Source: Diphasiastrum complanatum
Lineage: Eukaryota > Streptophyta > Lycopodiopsida > Lycopodiales > Lycopodiaceae
DNA length: 60,000 nt
NCBI GenBank assembly: GCA_029204225.1
Contig: CM055095.1
Span: 63,086,523 to 63,146,522, forward strand
Direction of reading: 5' to 3'
In this document: positions 1 through 11,893 of the stretch, in pieces
How the letters are laid out: the number at the start of each line of letters is the position of its first letter
How positions within the stretch are numbered: the stretch's first letter is position 1
The notes under the pieces: model-generated
What the model saw: only the letters and a program-made list of their open reading frames with translations
Told to the model about the DNA's origin: nothing
Database searches by the model: none
Translations under genes and position numbers: made by a program

Positions 1-203
1 TAGATTCAATGTACCCAACTTATTCAAATTGAATCTACTCAAACTCACATTCTATCTTTCCCACACTTTAAAAAAAGTGTTTATTTAAATGAAATTTAGA
101 CTAATGAACTTTGAAAAGTCAACCTCTAAGTCTAAAACAAGTTTTGGCCGCAATATGCCAAATATGGAAATATTGCAAAATGTGATGAAACTAGTTGAAT
201 CTT
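1..203. other. AT-rich sequence, no gene seen
   Basis: I see no coding signal here. Homology to copia remnant A stops at about position 204, so this is either further decayed element sequence or the DNA joined to it. Confidence 0.4.
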
Positions 204-716
204 TCACATATAATATTTTGAACCTCCTACTGAGATCACATTGAAAGGTCCACAGATGTCAGAATGAACTAACTCCAGAATCTTGGTTGTTCGGTAGGAG
301 TCTTTGATGAATGGAGTGCGTGACATCTTGTCCTTCAGACACACACCACAGGTGGTCGAATTGGTTGCATTCGAGATGCTGACCCCTGTTATTGCTCCAT
401 GATGGCTTGCTTGGTAAAGTGTCATTGAGTTCATGTGGCAGAGTCTTCTATGCCACATAGTGTCTGGCGAGCCATCATGAGTCTGATGCACTTGATCAGC
501 AGGTAGGCGTACCTTCAGATGATATAGGTTTTCTTTCCTTCTGCCTTGAGCGATCAATGTACTAGTATTGGCATCAATCACATTGCATGCTTCGTCAGAA
601 AACGTCACACACATCCCTGCATCTGCCATTCTTGCTACAGAAAGCAAGTCTTGCTATAGCGTAGGCACGAACAGAACGTCTTCGAACTGTTTGTCTCTGC
701 CAGTGGTGTTGAGCCA
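204..716 (-). pseudogene. Ty1/copia remnant A (pre-integrase and start of integrase)
   Basis: The minus strand encodes the gag-pre-integrase region of a copia polyprotein, with a WHRRLCHMN motif and Cys pairs (CGVCLKDK), then the first residues of the integrase core (ELVHSDICGPF). The frame continues upstream past a TAG at about 655-657 to position 716 (FEDVLFVPT before the stop). It ends abruptly at 716, where the LTR of element B begins, and on the other side near position 204. No RT, RNase H or LTR of its own is present. It is a truncated, inactive fragment and is not closely similar to the copia families B, C, E and F. Confidence 0.8.
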
Positions 717-1332
717 TGTCAAAATATTGGAAAAATCTATCTAATGTTGTGAGTAGGGGTCCTATAAATGCCAAAGATGAATTAAGCTCTTTTGGCTTAG
801 TAAAGACCCATCTTAGAATGAAATATTCAAGGTAGGTAGAAGTAGAAACTCGAGCTACCATAGGAATTGCCATTTGTACTTTACATGCCACATTTAATGC
901 ATGAAAAGACTAGGTGGCACAATTAGACATAGTGAGGTGGCTTGAATAAGTCTAGATAGCTTGAGAGGTGGATTCACAACTCCAATTCAACTCAAAGTAG
1001 GAGGAGAGTTCATGGATATATATATATATGTGATGTACTCTCATTGAGAAAATGATGAAATTTGTGTGTAATGCAAATTTGGAGACAAGCTCTTTGTGCC
1101 CTCTCTCTCTACACGAGTTTTGTACTTTCTATATTCTCTCTCTAGTCGAGTTGAGACATTTATTATGCTTAGTTTCATGTTTTGTTGATAGATCTTGCTT
1201 GTAACACAATAATATTTCTTGTGTGATCAGCTTTCCTACTGACAACCAATGCTAGTCTGATCTTTATGGTATTATTGGGCTTAGGAGATCAAAAGTACAT
1301 GTGTAGGGCGTCCCACACGTGTGAATTGAGCA
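717..1332 (+). repeat. 5' LTR of copia element B
   Basis: The repeat begins TGTCAAAATATTGG and ends GTGAATTGAGCA, immediately followed by an initiator-Met primer site. A short TA run lies near 1018-1031. A G-box palindrome (CACACGTGTG) lies at about 1314-1323, close to the 3' end. No second copy occurs in the window, so the boundaries rest on the TG/CA ends, the PBS position, and the loss of copia A homology at 716. Confidence 0.7.
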
Positions 1333-1344
1333 TGGTATCAGAGC
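1333..1344 (+). other. Primer-binding site of element B
   Basis: TGGTATCAGAGC matches the site complementary to plant initiator-Met tRNA used by most plant copia elements. It directly abuts the LTR. Confidence 0.85.
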
Positions 1345-2086
1345 CTACCTAAGATTTACAAGCAAATCTAATAAAAAAGTTTGCAGATTTGATCAGATTT
1401 CAAGCTAGGAATTGTTTAGATTCTACTTTCTAGCTAGTTTGTAGTTTTCTAGTGATTTAGAGCTTCAAACCACTTTGAATGGTCCAGATCAGGTACTGTA
1501 CGGAATTTCAGGTGCTGGCACATGTGAAATCTGCCCATTTTCAGTTTGGTGGTTCTCTCTCACCTTAGATCCAAATTTCATGCAAATTAGCCCACTAGAA
1601 AGCTAGAAACGGTAGAATCTGATGCAATTTGAATCATGACAGTTGGATAAGCCAATCAGAAGTTATAAGCTTTTGAAGAGTCATAGGTAGGGCACCTAGA
1701 CCTATGGCAAATCGTGTGTACATGTCATTTATTGCTTGAATGATCACAAAAATCATCCAGAAGTTGACCAATCTCATCTATATGTGATTTAGACAAAACT
1801 TATAGGTTCTAGGCAAATTGTTTCATACAAATAGATTGTATTTGAGTCAATTTGACATTTTTGGAGTATTTCACACGTGTGAAATTCAGAGAATTATAAC
1901 TTTTGCCATACTTCATCTTTTTTGATGATTCAAATCTTGTTTTAGACAGATTGTCAAGCTAGTGAGATCTATCTCACAGTTTTTTGCTTAGTCTTACATA
2001 GGATTTGGTTTTGTACCCTTGATTGGTTCCTATAGTGAGAAGATAAGCAATCTTTCATCCATCTTTTTTTATTTCCATCATTCTTT
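1345..2086 (+). other. Untranslated leader of element B
   Basis: This stretch between the PBS and the gag ATG holds no open frame. It carries another TTTCACACGTGTGAAA palindrome at about 1870-1885 and recognisable similarity to the leader of element E (for example around 1497-1530 compared with 14435-14475 on the opposite strand). Confidence 0.6.
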
Positions 2087-3918
2087 ATGACTTCAATGGG
2101 TGTCTTTCTATTAGAAGCAAGTGAAAGATTGTCAACCTTCTATTACTCAATTTGGAAGGTTAGAATGAAATTTGTCTTAATACTACAAGATGTGATGGAT
2201 ATTGTACTTGGCATTGAAGAAGAACCACAAATTCCTCAAGAAATTCCAAAGTACAAAAAGAGAGCTAGGATGGCTCTACATTATATTAAGATGAATGTCT
2301 CAAATGACATCTTAAGAGAAATTAATGCTTGTACTAATGCCAAAGATGCTTGGGATACTCTCAAGTCCATCTATGAGGCAAAGAATACTTCTAGACTTTT
2401 AACACTAAGAAACCAAATTTTTCAAAGTGTACAGAGAAGTGATGAATGTGCTTCAGCTTATGTAATGAGAGTTATAGACCTCCATAGAGAATTGTCATGC
2501 ATAGGAGACTCCATCAACCAAAATGAACTTGTTCAAGTCATACTTAATGGGTTAAAGGATGAATATGACAACCTTGTTCAGAGTTATGCCATTAAGGAGG
2601 AGCTACCAAGTTTGGAAGCACTCCAAAGTGTGCTCATTTTTGAAGAATCAAGACAAGAGTATAAACTCTTGAAAATGGAGAGACTGTCTCTCAACATTGA
2701 TGGTAGAGCTCTCTTTACCAAAGACAAGCACAAGACAAGAAGTAAGAATCAACACCAATCATCTTCAAGCAAGAACAATCTTATTTCCAAGGAGAAAGGA
2801 GAAGAGGATGAGTCCTCTCAAGCTTCCACATCCAAGAAGAAGAAGAAAAACATCAAGTGTTTCTTTTGTGGCAAGAAGGGGCATTATGCCACCAATTGCT
2901 TCAAGAAGAAGAGTTAGTTCAAGCAAGCCAACATTTCTAATGAAAAGAAGGAATATGCTCATGCAAGTGATGGGGAGGGATCTCTTATGGTCTCGAGTTT
3001 TTCTTCATCACCTTTCAAGAAGGATGGTTCGTGGTATATCGATAGTGGAGCTTCCTCGCATATGTGTAGCTCCAAGCATTCTTTTTCATCCATGTCACCT
3101 TATGAAGGAGCCAAGAAGTCCATCTACATAGCAAATAATCATGAGTGTGCTATTGAAGGCATAGGGACCATTCCCTTAAAGCTTTCTTCACCAAAAGTTC
3201 TTTCTCTATCTAAAGTACTTTTTGTTCCTAAGTTAACAAAAAATCTTATTAGTGTTGGGCAATTGTTTGATAGTGGACTAGATGTGAATTTCAATGTTAA
3301 TACATGTACAATCAAGAAGCATGATGAGATCCTTGCATTTGGGTCTAGATATGGTGGAATTACAAGCTTGATCCCAAAGAGTATGCTAACTCTTATGATG
3401 GTGCTTTTGCTTCTCATATTTCTTTGGAGGAACTTTGGCATAGAAGGTTGGGACATCCTAACTATAATTCTATGGTGTCCATGGTCAAGAAAGCCAAAGC
3501 TATTGGCTTGCCTAATCTTATCTCCAAGAATTTCAAGCCATGTGAGGCTTGTGCCATATCTAAGTCTCATAAGAAGCCTTTTTCAAAGTCATCTATCAAG
3601 ACTACACATCCATTGGAGCTCATACACTCGGATGTGCACTTCTCATCTTCAAAGAGCAAGGGTGGTGCTACTTGCTTTGTAACTTTCATTGATAATTTCA
3701 CTAGACTTACTTGGGTATATCTTCTAGCTTCAAAGTCTATGGTGTTTGACTATTTCCTAAAGTTCAAAGCTCTAGTTGAAAAGAAATTTTCATACAAAAT
3801 CAAGATTCTTAGAAGTGATGGATGTGGTGAGTACACTTCCAATAAATTTCATGATTATTGTGAGCTTGAAGGCATTAAAAGGGAGTTTTCTTGTCCATAT
3901 ACACCATCTCAAAATGGA
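2087..3918 (+). pseudogene. Copia element B gag-protease-integrase, truncated
   Basis: The gag frame starts at 2087 and ends with a CCHC zinc knuckle (CFFCGKKGHYATNC, about 2857-2898). A TAG at 2915-2917 interrupts the frame, which then continues in phase into the protease (active site DSGASSHM, near 3040). A one-base shift near 3360 moves the reading to the pre-integrase and integrase (LWHRRLGHPN, CEACAISKSH, LIHSDVHFSS, LRSDGCGEYTS). The integrase stops after YTPSQNG at 3918, where unrelated element D sequence begins, so the third catalytic acidic residue, RT and RNase H are all missing. It is of the same family as E, which lies in opposite orientation 8.6 kb away. Confidence 0.9.
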
Positions 3919-4329
3919 GATCTGATAGTGGCAATGTTGCAAGAAATGAGACAAGATTGACTGGAAATGAAACAAAATCGACAAGATGATGAGATGAAAT
4001 GGACAAAATTGTTTGGTAGCCTAGCTGGTAGGCAAGACAAACTAGCGGGAGCTGATCAGAGATCTAATGAGCCATCTACATCATTCCGACTACCATCTCC
4101 ATCACAAAATGTAACATATTTTCAAGATGTCCGGAGAATTGAAATGGACAAGGGAAAACAGGTATTACAGAGTCATACTGGATATTCGGTTAGACTTGGA
4201 AATCACAAGGGAACGTTGGAACAACGAGCACAACAATCTATAGCAGCCAGAGGTGTGCCAATGAATGTTCATCAAAATGTCCAACAAAGAAGTGAAGCTT
4301 TAAGGATTCAACATTTTGAGGATGATGAA
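3919..4329 (+). CDS. Element D ORF, 5' part (interrupted by C)
   Basis: This is the first segment of an open frame that continues at 10766 once element C and one copy of its target duplication are removed. The early part is rich in Gln, Glu, Arg and Lys (LQEMRQD, then a TGA at 3958-3960, then LEMKQNRQDDEMK) and looks like the amphipathic start of a gag-type protein. Downstream comes a polar Ser/Gln/Arg-rich region. I do not recognise the protein. The 5' side is broken against the copia integrase of element B, so the true start of D is not in the window. Confidence 0.5.
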
Positions 4330-4984
4330 TGTGAAAAATACAGATCCTAAGTGGATCTAAACTCCAAGATCATTGGCTTGAATGCTTGCACTCCAAACTA
4401 CATAAGCTAGGAATTGGCAACACATTCTATGCTACCTAGAATGCAAAGAACTTGATCAAAAAGCATTTATCACAAATGGAAACTTCCATAAACATCAAGT
4501 GCGGCCCAAAATAGCATTATACAGTCCATAATACATCAGCCTACCACTTTTGGAAAGCACCTAAGATCATACACAATAGCTTGAAGACAATACACACAAC
4601 AATGCTCTCAATGGAGGAAGAAACAATGACAATGATCTATTGATCTCAATGAAGCATACAAAAGGTTTCTCCAACCTGTTCTCCACGACTTCCCTACTAT
4701 TTATGGATGAGGAAGATGACTCTCTCTCCTCTCTCTAGAAGGTACTTGACCCTAGATATTCCCTATATAGGAAAAATAGCTAAAAATGGCTTATATGACC
4801 AAAATACATCAAAATGGTCTCATTTTGAAGGGTATGAAGTTTGACACTTCATCATACTGAAAAAATACAGTAAATAAAAACATTGTGGCCTAGTTCACAC
4901 ATGTGAAACTCCAGAACCAAAACTATTTACAATTTTAGCCAATTTAGGCCTCAAACTAGCTAGGAAATGTTGACAATTTTCACA
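4330..4984 (-). repeat. 3' LTR of element C
   Basis: This is the left copy, downstream in the sense of the element. The polyprotein stop codon TGA at 4980-4982 lies inside the first bases of this LTR, so the coding frame reads straight through the purine tract. The G-box palindrome is decayed here to TTCACACATGTGAA (4894-4907). Confidence 0.95.
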
Positions 4985-7900
4985 CTCCCTCTTCAACATT
5001 GGATGCTAGTTTCAACATAGTCTTTGAGCACATTCCAAGATTAGATCTATGCATTAAATATAGGTCCTTTCCCAATGGTTTGGTGAAGATATCAGCCACA
5101 CACTCCTTTGAAGAGACATGTTGAAGCTCCACCTCTTTGGCAATGACTTGATCTCTCACAAAATGGTGAGCAATCTCAATGTGCTTGCTCCTTGCATGAA
5201 AAACAGGATTGCTTGCCAAGCTTTGGGATGAAAGGTTATCACAAAGTATGATTGGAGTCTTCTCTGGTTCCAGCAAGTGAAGATCCAATAACATCCTCTT
5301 GATCCAAAGAATCTCCTTGGTGCATGTTGTTAATGCCTTGTACTCGGCTTCGGTGGAAGATAGAGAGATAGTTGGTTGCTTCTTTGATAGCCATGAGACC
5401 ACTCCATCTCCAAGATAGATTGCAAAGGCACTTGTTGACTTCCTATCCATTTGATCACCTGCAAAATCTGAATCTGAAAATCCACAAAGGTTAGGTGTAG
5501 TACCTCCATACAAGATGCCAAAATCTCTAGATCCCGAGATGTATCTAAGTACTCTCTTTCCTAGCTTCCAATGAGCCTCACTAGGATCTTGCATAAATTG
5601 ACTTAGTTTACCAACCACAAAGCTTAGATCAGGTCTTGTGATGGTTAACCATATAAGAGATCCTATTAGCTTTCTATAGAGAGTAATGTCCTTGAAGGAT
5701 CTTTCATTACTTCTTGTAGTTAGCTTTACATTTGATTCCATAGGAGTAGAAACAACTTTACAATCTTCCATATGAAACCTTTTTAGAATAGAGTTAACAT
5801 ACTTTTCTTGACATATGAATGTAGATTTAGAAGTTCTAATAATCTCTATTCCTAAGATATAATGAAGTTTACCAAGATCTTGAATTTCAAACTCTCTTTT
5901 GAGTGCCATCTTGATTTCATCTATATCTAGATTGTTACCACCACTTAAGATAATGTCATCAACATAGATCAAAAGTAAAGTGATATCATTTTCATTCAAT
6001 CTAAAGTAGAGAGAATGATCGTACTCACTCATAACAAAGTTTTGAGAAAGTAAGAAGGAATTGAGCTTAGCATACCAACTCCTTGGTGCTTGCTTTAGCC
6101 CATACAAACTCTTTTGGAGATAGCACACATGATTAGGCTCATCATGTGAAACATAGCCCTCGGGTTGCTCCATGTAAATATCTTCTTCAAGATCACCATT
6201 CAAGAAGGCATTAGTAACATCCATTTGCCACATATCCCAATCATAAAGAGTTGCAAGAGAGATTAGGATTCGAATAGTTACCATCTTTGCCACGGGTGCA
6301 AAGGTCTCATCATAGTCAATACCATATTCTTGAGCATACCCCTTTGCCACCAACCTTGCCTTGTACTTGTTGATTGATCCATCTTGATTTGTCTTGATCT
6401 TGAAGATCCACTTACAACCAATTGCCTTCTTGTCCTTTGGAAGCTTTACCAACCTCCATGTGTTGCTTTTGATGAGTGCTTGATGCTCATGATCCATGGC
6501 TTGGATCCATTCCTTCTTTTGAATTGCTTCACCTACACAAGTTGGTTCATCAAAAGAGGTAAGAAAAGCAAGGTTAGAGTTGTCCACCACTTGCTTTCCT
6601 TTTTCATCATAGGTTAGCCTTGATGGCTTAGCCCTTTGCCTTTGAGTCTTCCTTGAAGTTTGCTTTGGAGTGGCATCTCCATCTTCATCCAAGACATCTT
6701 GCACATCATGATGATTAGTAGGCACATCAACATCAACATCAACAACATTGGAAACATTCTCTTCATGAAAGATGACATCCCTACTTATGACAAATTTCTT
6801 TGTAGAAGGAATGTACACTTTGTAAGCCTTGCTTACTTCACTATAGCCAACAAACACACCCTTCTTTGATGAAGGATCTTCTTTAATTCTATCATCAAGT
6901 GTGATATTGACAAAACATGTACATCCAAAGATCCTACAATGCTTGACACTCGGCCTTCTACCATAAAGAACCTCATGAGGAGTTTTACCATCCAAGGAAG
7001 CACTTGTCCATCTATTACATAGATAGTTAGCACATGCTAAAGCTTCCCCCCAAAAAGACTTAGCAAGATTAGCATGTAGTCTCATTGCCTTGGCACATTC
7101 ACAAAGGGTTCTATTCTTCCTCTCGGCCACTCCATTCTGTTGTGGAGTCCTAGGACTAGACATCTCCCTCTTAATCCCATGTGCTATACAAAAGTCTTTG
7201 AACCTATTTGAGGTGTATTCCCCTCCATTATCAGATATTAAGCATTTGATCTTTGTATTGAATTGGTTTTCCATTTCATTCTTGAACTTGACAAATGCAG
7301 CAAACACTTCATCCTTACTTTTAAGAAGATAGATCCAAGTATACCTACTAAAGTCATCAATGAAAGTTGCATACATCTTTGCCCCACCATTGCTAGTTGT
7401 ACTAGAAGAATGAATATCAGAATGCACAAGTTAAAAAGCTTCTTTAGATCTAGAAGTAGATCTAGAATAAGCAAGTCTATGAGATTTGGACAAGGCACAA
7501 TGTTCACAAACACTATTGTTTGCAACAAGACTTTTAGGGAGACCAAGAACAAGCTCTTTCTTTGCCATTACCTCCAAAGATTTGAAGTTGGGATGGCCCA
7601 ACCTCTTGTGCCAAACTTCTTGGTTTGTCAATTGCTCCCTAGCCATACATCCTTCATGATTAGAGATCACACATGCATCAAGCTTGAAAAGTTTACCATG
7701 CCTCCTACCTTGAGCAATCAAGGATCCACATTTACTTATCAAACATGCATCTCCAATGAACTCCACATCAAGTCCTTTGTCAATCATTTGACTTACACTA
7801 AGCAAATTCTTAGTGATTGAAGGAATGTACAAAACATTTTCAAGATTTGCTTTCCTATTTGTTGAAAGGGAAATAGGAATAGTGCCTATGCCTTTGATGT

Positions 7901-8933
7901 CACATTGACCATCATTTGCAGTGTAGATGATGTTACCTTCTCCCTCATAAGACAATAAGGATGTAAAGTATTCCTTATGTCTTGTCATGTGAGATGAGGC
8001 TCCACTATCAATCCACCAAGGATCATTATCATCTATGTTGGCTAACAAACTTGAAGTCATAACAAGTGATTCACATGTGTTATGTTCTTCCTCATCTATT
8101 GTAAGATTTCCTTGCCTCTCTCCTTGCTCTCTTTTCTTCTTATAACATTCATTTGCAAAATGACCTTTTATCCCACAATAAAAGCACTTGAACTTTGACT
8201 TATTGTTCTTAGTAGAAGAGGAAGAGGAAGAGTGATCATCATGATCAAAGTTACCACCTTTGGACCATTTCCCTTTGCCTTTACCTTTGCCCTTGAATTT
8301 GCCTTTTGTGAAGAAAGCCTCTTCACCTCCACCTTGCAAGGATGCACCATCAAGCTTTGATTGCAACCTATGTTCTTCAGCCAATAAGATTTCTTGCAAG
8401 TCAACCACACTTGGCAAGACTCTTTGAATGGCAAAACTTTGCACAAGGTTAGCATGTTCATTTAGCAAACCATTCAACATAACTTGGACTATTTCACCAT
8501 CTTTTATGTTCTCATCAATGCATGCTAAATCATCACTTAGGGACTTAACTCTCAAGATAAATGCATGAGCACTTTCACCCTCTCTTTGCCTACTAGAAAA
8601 TATTTGTCTCCTTAGGGTCAATACCCTAGATGTGGACTTTGATTCAAAGAGCTTCTTTAAGGCATTCCATGCCTCACTTGCACTTTGACACTTTCCAACT
8701 TACTTGAGAAGTTCATTTGTAACATTCATTTTAATGATATGAAGAGCCCTTTTGGCCTTCTTATCAAACCTTTGTTGCTCTTGAAGTGTGAGAGGTCTCT
8801 CTTCAATTTCTGCAACTATGTCCATGAGTTCATTCAACTCAAGTAAGGACTCCATCCTCACTTTCCAAGTAGAGTAGTTTGATGAACTCAACCTTTCACT
8901 AGACTCTAGCATGATCCCACCATTGGAAGCCAT
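4980..8933 (-). pseudogene. Copia element C polyprotein, two nonsense codons
   Basis: One frame of 1,318 codons runs from ATG at 8933 to TGA at 4980. It is interrupted by TAA at 8700-8702 (in gag, after NVTNELLK) and TAA at 7431-7433 (start of the integrase core, before LVHSDIH). Domains in order: gag, zinc knuckle CFYCGIKGHFANEC, protease WWIDSGASSHM, pre-integrase VWHKRLGHPNFKS, integrase (LISDNGGEYTS; PQQNGVAERKN), RT (YKARLVAKGYAQ, QMDVTNAFLNGD, catalytic IYVDD) and RNase H (SDSDFAGD, SSTEAEYKAL, ARSKHIEIAHHF). At 8700 the homologous codon in element F is GAA, so G-to-T changes are the likely cause. Everything else looks intact, so the protein was functional until recently or the copy was mobilised by another one. 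Confidence 0.93.
4985..4995 (-). other. Polypurine tract of element C
   Basis: The minus strand reads GAAGAGGGAG directly before the 3' LTR, the usual primer site for plus-strand DNA synthesis. The tract is also translated as the last residues of the polyprotein. Confidence 0.8.
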
Positions 8934-10093
8934 GATTCTAATGTTTCTTCAACTTTTAGGTTCTGTCCTAAAGCACTTAGCACTCACTTTTCTCTCAACA
9001 AATGATAGATAAAGAGATCTATGAAGATTTAGGACCCTAAAACACTTCTATCTTGAACCTAGATGGTTTCCAAGCATAGAAAGGAAGATTGAAACACATG
9101 CAACACTTTGCACACACTAAGAATGGATTACAAAATCAAACCAACCTGAACACACTCTTGCTTAAGCTCTCAAACTTTCCAGCAAGTGACCAAATCAAGT
9201 TATGGTGTGAAGAGTTACTTGCATTCTTAGAAAATACCCAAAACTAGGATGCCAAGATTACCTAGTAATGAACAAACTTGATCAACATATGATCAACACA
9301 CTAAGATATTGATTCAACCTGTAAAACCACATGTAAACCACACTTCTAAAAGTTTATAAACTCCAGCAAGTGATAAATACAAGATTTAGAGGTGAATGAA
9401 TGAGCACACTTAGTGAATCACAAGACTAGCTTCACTATCTTGTCAAATCTTGGTGTTTAGATGTAGATCTAAGATCACTTCACATGAGAATGTTCCTCAA
9501 CCTGTTAAGAACCTGAAAACACACTTGCATAATGGTTAACACCTTCCAGCAAATGCTCCAATCAAATTACATAAGGAGAGTTACTTACATGCTCAACAAA
9601 GTACACCAAAATTTATGCCAAAATTGATGACAATCTTTACAATATGCTCTTCACAATGGAGCTTACAATATGTTCACCCAAAAAAGGGGATCTTTCATCC
9701 AAATGGGAGCTTTGCTCAGCCTTTAGGAGAATTACAACTCACTCAAAAGAGCATTTGTCATCCACTTAAGGAGAAGTTTCATCCACTTAAGGAGAGTGTT
9801 CATCCAAGAATGGAGATTGTCAACAATAGGATTGAAAAGAACATTGTTAGTATTGAATATGCACAAGCCTCACAATCACAAATGATTAGGTGTTATGATC
9901 TGATCCAAAATAGTTTCTTTTCAGCCTCTGATCTTCAATAGACCTGAAATATGCTTTTGATCCACAAGTTCAACTCACAAAACAAAGGTTAGTAAGATTT
10001 GATCAACAAAGCAATGCAAAATCATGCTAGAACTTGATCAAACATCCAAATATCACCAAAAATGGAATACTTACTGTAAATAGAAGCCAACCA
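8934..10093 (-). other. Untranslated leader of element C
   Basis: About 1.16 kb of noncoding leader lies between PBS and gag. Around 9670-9835 it has short imperfect repeats built on CATCCACTTAAGGAGA. The same block is conserved in element F (about 41220-41365), which suggests shared ancestry and perhaps a structured RNA region. Confidence 0.6.
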
Positions 10094-10105
10094 GCTCTGA
10101 TACCA
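10094..10105 (-). other. Primer-binding site of element C
   Basis: The minus strand reads TGGTATCAGAGC next to the 5' LTR, complementary to initiator-Met tRNA. Confidence 0.9.
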
Positions 10106-10760
10106 TGTGAAAAATACAGATCCTAAGTGGATCTAAACTCCAAGATCATTGGCTTGAATGCTTGCACTCCAAACTACATAAGCTAGGAATTGGCAACACA
10201 TTCTATGCTACCTAGAATGCAAAGAACTTGATCAAAAAGCATTTATCACAAATGGAAACTTCCATAAACATCAAGTGCGGCCCAAAATAGCATTATACAG
10301 TCCATAATACATCAGCCTACCACTTTTGGAAAGCACCTAAGATCATACACAATAGCTTGAAGACAATACACACAACAATGCTCTCAATGGAGGAAGAAAC
10401 AATGACAATGATCTATTGATCTCAATGAAGCATACAAAAGGTTTCTCCAACCTGTTCTCCACGACTTCCCTACTATTTATGGATGAGGAAGATGACTCTC
10501 TCTCCTCTCTCTAGAAGGTACTTGACCCTAGATATTCCCTATATAGGAAAAATAGCTAAAAATGGCTTATATGACCAAAATACATCAAAATGGTCTCATT
10601 TTGAAGGGTATGAAGTTTGACACTTCATCATACTGAAAAAATATAGTAAATAAAAACATTGTGGCCTGGTTCACACGTGTGAAACTCCAGAACCAAAACT
10701 ATTTACAATTTTAGCCAATTTAGGCCTCAAACTAGCTAGGAAATGTTGACAATTTTCACA
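10106..10760 (-). repeat. 5' LTR of element C
   Basis: This copy is equal in length to the left copy (655 bp) and nearly identical. It keeps the intact TTCACACGTGTGAA palindrome at 10670-10683. Confidence 0.95.
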
Positions 10761-10765
10761 ATGAA

Positions 10766-11593
10766 CAATCCGATAGTGGAAGTCGGGACTCAAATCAAGG
10801 AGAGGCAAATACAATGTCAATGCGAAGACATCGAAAATCAGCTGAGGACAACAAACATGATGCAGAGGATTATGAGAACAATAATTTTGTTTTCAATATC
10901 GATTTTCAAATGAGCAGTACAAGGACCAATTCAGGAAAAGAAGTTGTCAATGAGACAAATCACTCAAGGACCCTATCTTCTTTGAGATCACTACAATTAT
11001 CACATCACATTCAACCAGAAAACTTGTCTAAAGCATATTGTGAAATGGGATTAATAGACAAGGATACAACTGATCTATATGAATGTTTCACATTCTGTAT
11101 AGAGTGCACAACGAAATGTGATGAAACTTGTATTATACAAGTTGGAAATTGTCCTAGCTATGAGATGGGACAAACAATCAAAGATCCATTATATCACGAT
11201 TTCCAGTTTGTGGTTCAAAATATTCGAAATATCAATATTTTTGAACATGATGATCTAATCTACGAAAGTTTTTTTGTAGAGACTTTGAATGAAAGGGATA
11301 TCATTACTCTTTGCAAGCATCTCATTCACTCAATATTCTTGGAAATGAATGTCCATTCAGAATATCAATTGTCATTTCCAAAGACCAATCAAAGTGTATT
11401 GGTTCCTATATTGAAGATTGATCATGCCAATAATTCCTTCATGCAGGATCTTCACAATTCAGATGCAAGGCTTATGGTTATCATTGAAGCATTTGGATTG
11501 AACAACAAAGTGACTACCAAACAACATGACAAAATCTTCATACCAACACAACCAGATGCAATGCTAAAATATGATTCTAAAGGAATTGGATAG
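10766..11593 (+). CDS. Element D ORF, 3' part, unknown protein
   Basis: This continues the frame that ends at 4329. With C removed, the frame is open from 3961 to the stop at 11593, about 398 codons. An ATG at 10814 lies in frame. A basic patch (MRRHRK) is followed by acidic and polar sequence, then a cysteine-rich stretch (CFTFCIECTTKCDETC) and a longer, more hydrophobic C-terminal half (HDFQFVVQNIRN; FMQDLHNSDARLMVIIEAFG). I find no RT, integrase, protease or zinc-knuckle signature. Its place just upstream of a purine tract and LTR means it fills the pol position of a non-autonomous LTR element. No function is assigned. Confidence 0.55.
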   Translation, partial: QSDSGSRDSNQGEANTMSMRRHRKSAEDNKHDAEDYENNNFVFNIDFQMSSTRTNSGKEVVNETNHSRTLSSLRSLQLSHHIQPENLSKAYCEMGLIDKDTTDLYECFTFCIECTTKCDETCIIQVGNCPSYEMGQTIKDPLYHDFQFVVQNIRNINIFEHDDLIYESFFVETLNERDIITLCKHLIHSIFLEMNVHSEYQLSFPKTNQSVLVPILKIDHANNSFMQDLHNSDARLMVIIEAFGLNNKVTTKQHDKIFIPTQPDAMLKYDSKGIG

Positions 11594-11893
11594 ATCATCC
11601 AATTCATTACGATGTCGAAGAAGCAGACAAATGAGGATATTGCGATTTGATTGTCAAAAAGCAATATGGTGTTCCATCCATCTCTTCTTTGACCATCTTT
11701 TCTCCTTCATGGGAACAAGGATTATAGTCTGAAGCTAACAAAATGGATTCAATCCGACAGCTTTGGATCTGTAATGAGGCAATAATTTTTTGGACGACAC
11801 ATCCTCATCAATCCTGACTACTTAACCAAGGCGATCAAGCTGATCAAATAAGCGTCTTCATTTTTGAGGACAAAAATGTTTAAGTAGGGGGAG
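11594..11893 (+). other. Element D 3' untranslated region and purine tract
   Basis: This stretch between the ORF and the LTR has no convincing frame. It ends in a purine tract, AAGTAGGGGGAG (about 11882-11893), immediately before the LTR, as expected for a plus-oriented LTR element. Confidence 0.6.

Larger units (their letters stand above)
4330..10760 (-). mobile_element. Copia element C, complete LTR retrotransposon
   Basis: This is a 6,431-bp element read on the minus strand. The 655-bp LTRs at 4330-4984 and 10106-10760 begin TGTGAAAA and end TTTTCACA. The 5-bp direct repeat ATGAA flanks it at 4325-4329 and 10761-10765. The initiator-Met PBS (10094-10105) and a purine tract (4985-4995) sit in the expected places. 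By eye the two LTRs differ at three positions only (4868/10644, 4892/10668, 4901/10677), all transitions, so the insertion is recent. The internal frame has gag, protease, integrase, RT and RNase H in copia order, broken by two nonsense codons. It landed inside the open frame of element D. Confidence 0.96.

Noticed and set aside
6384-7820. Plus-strand frames within element C
   Set aside because: They are opposite-strand shadows of the copia pol frame.
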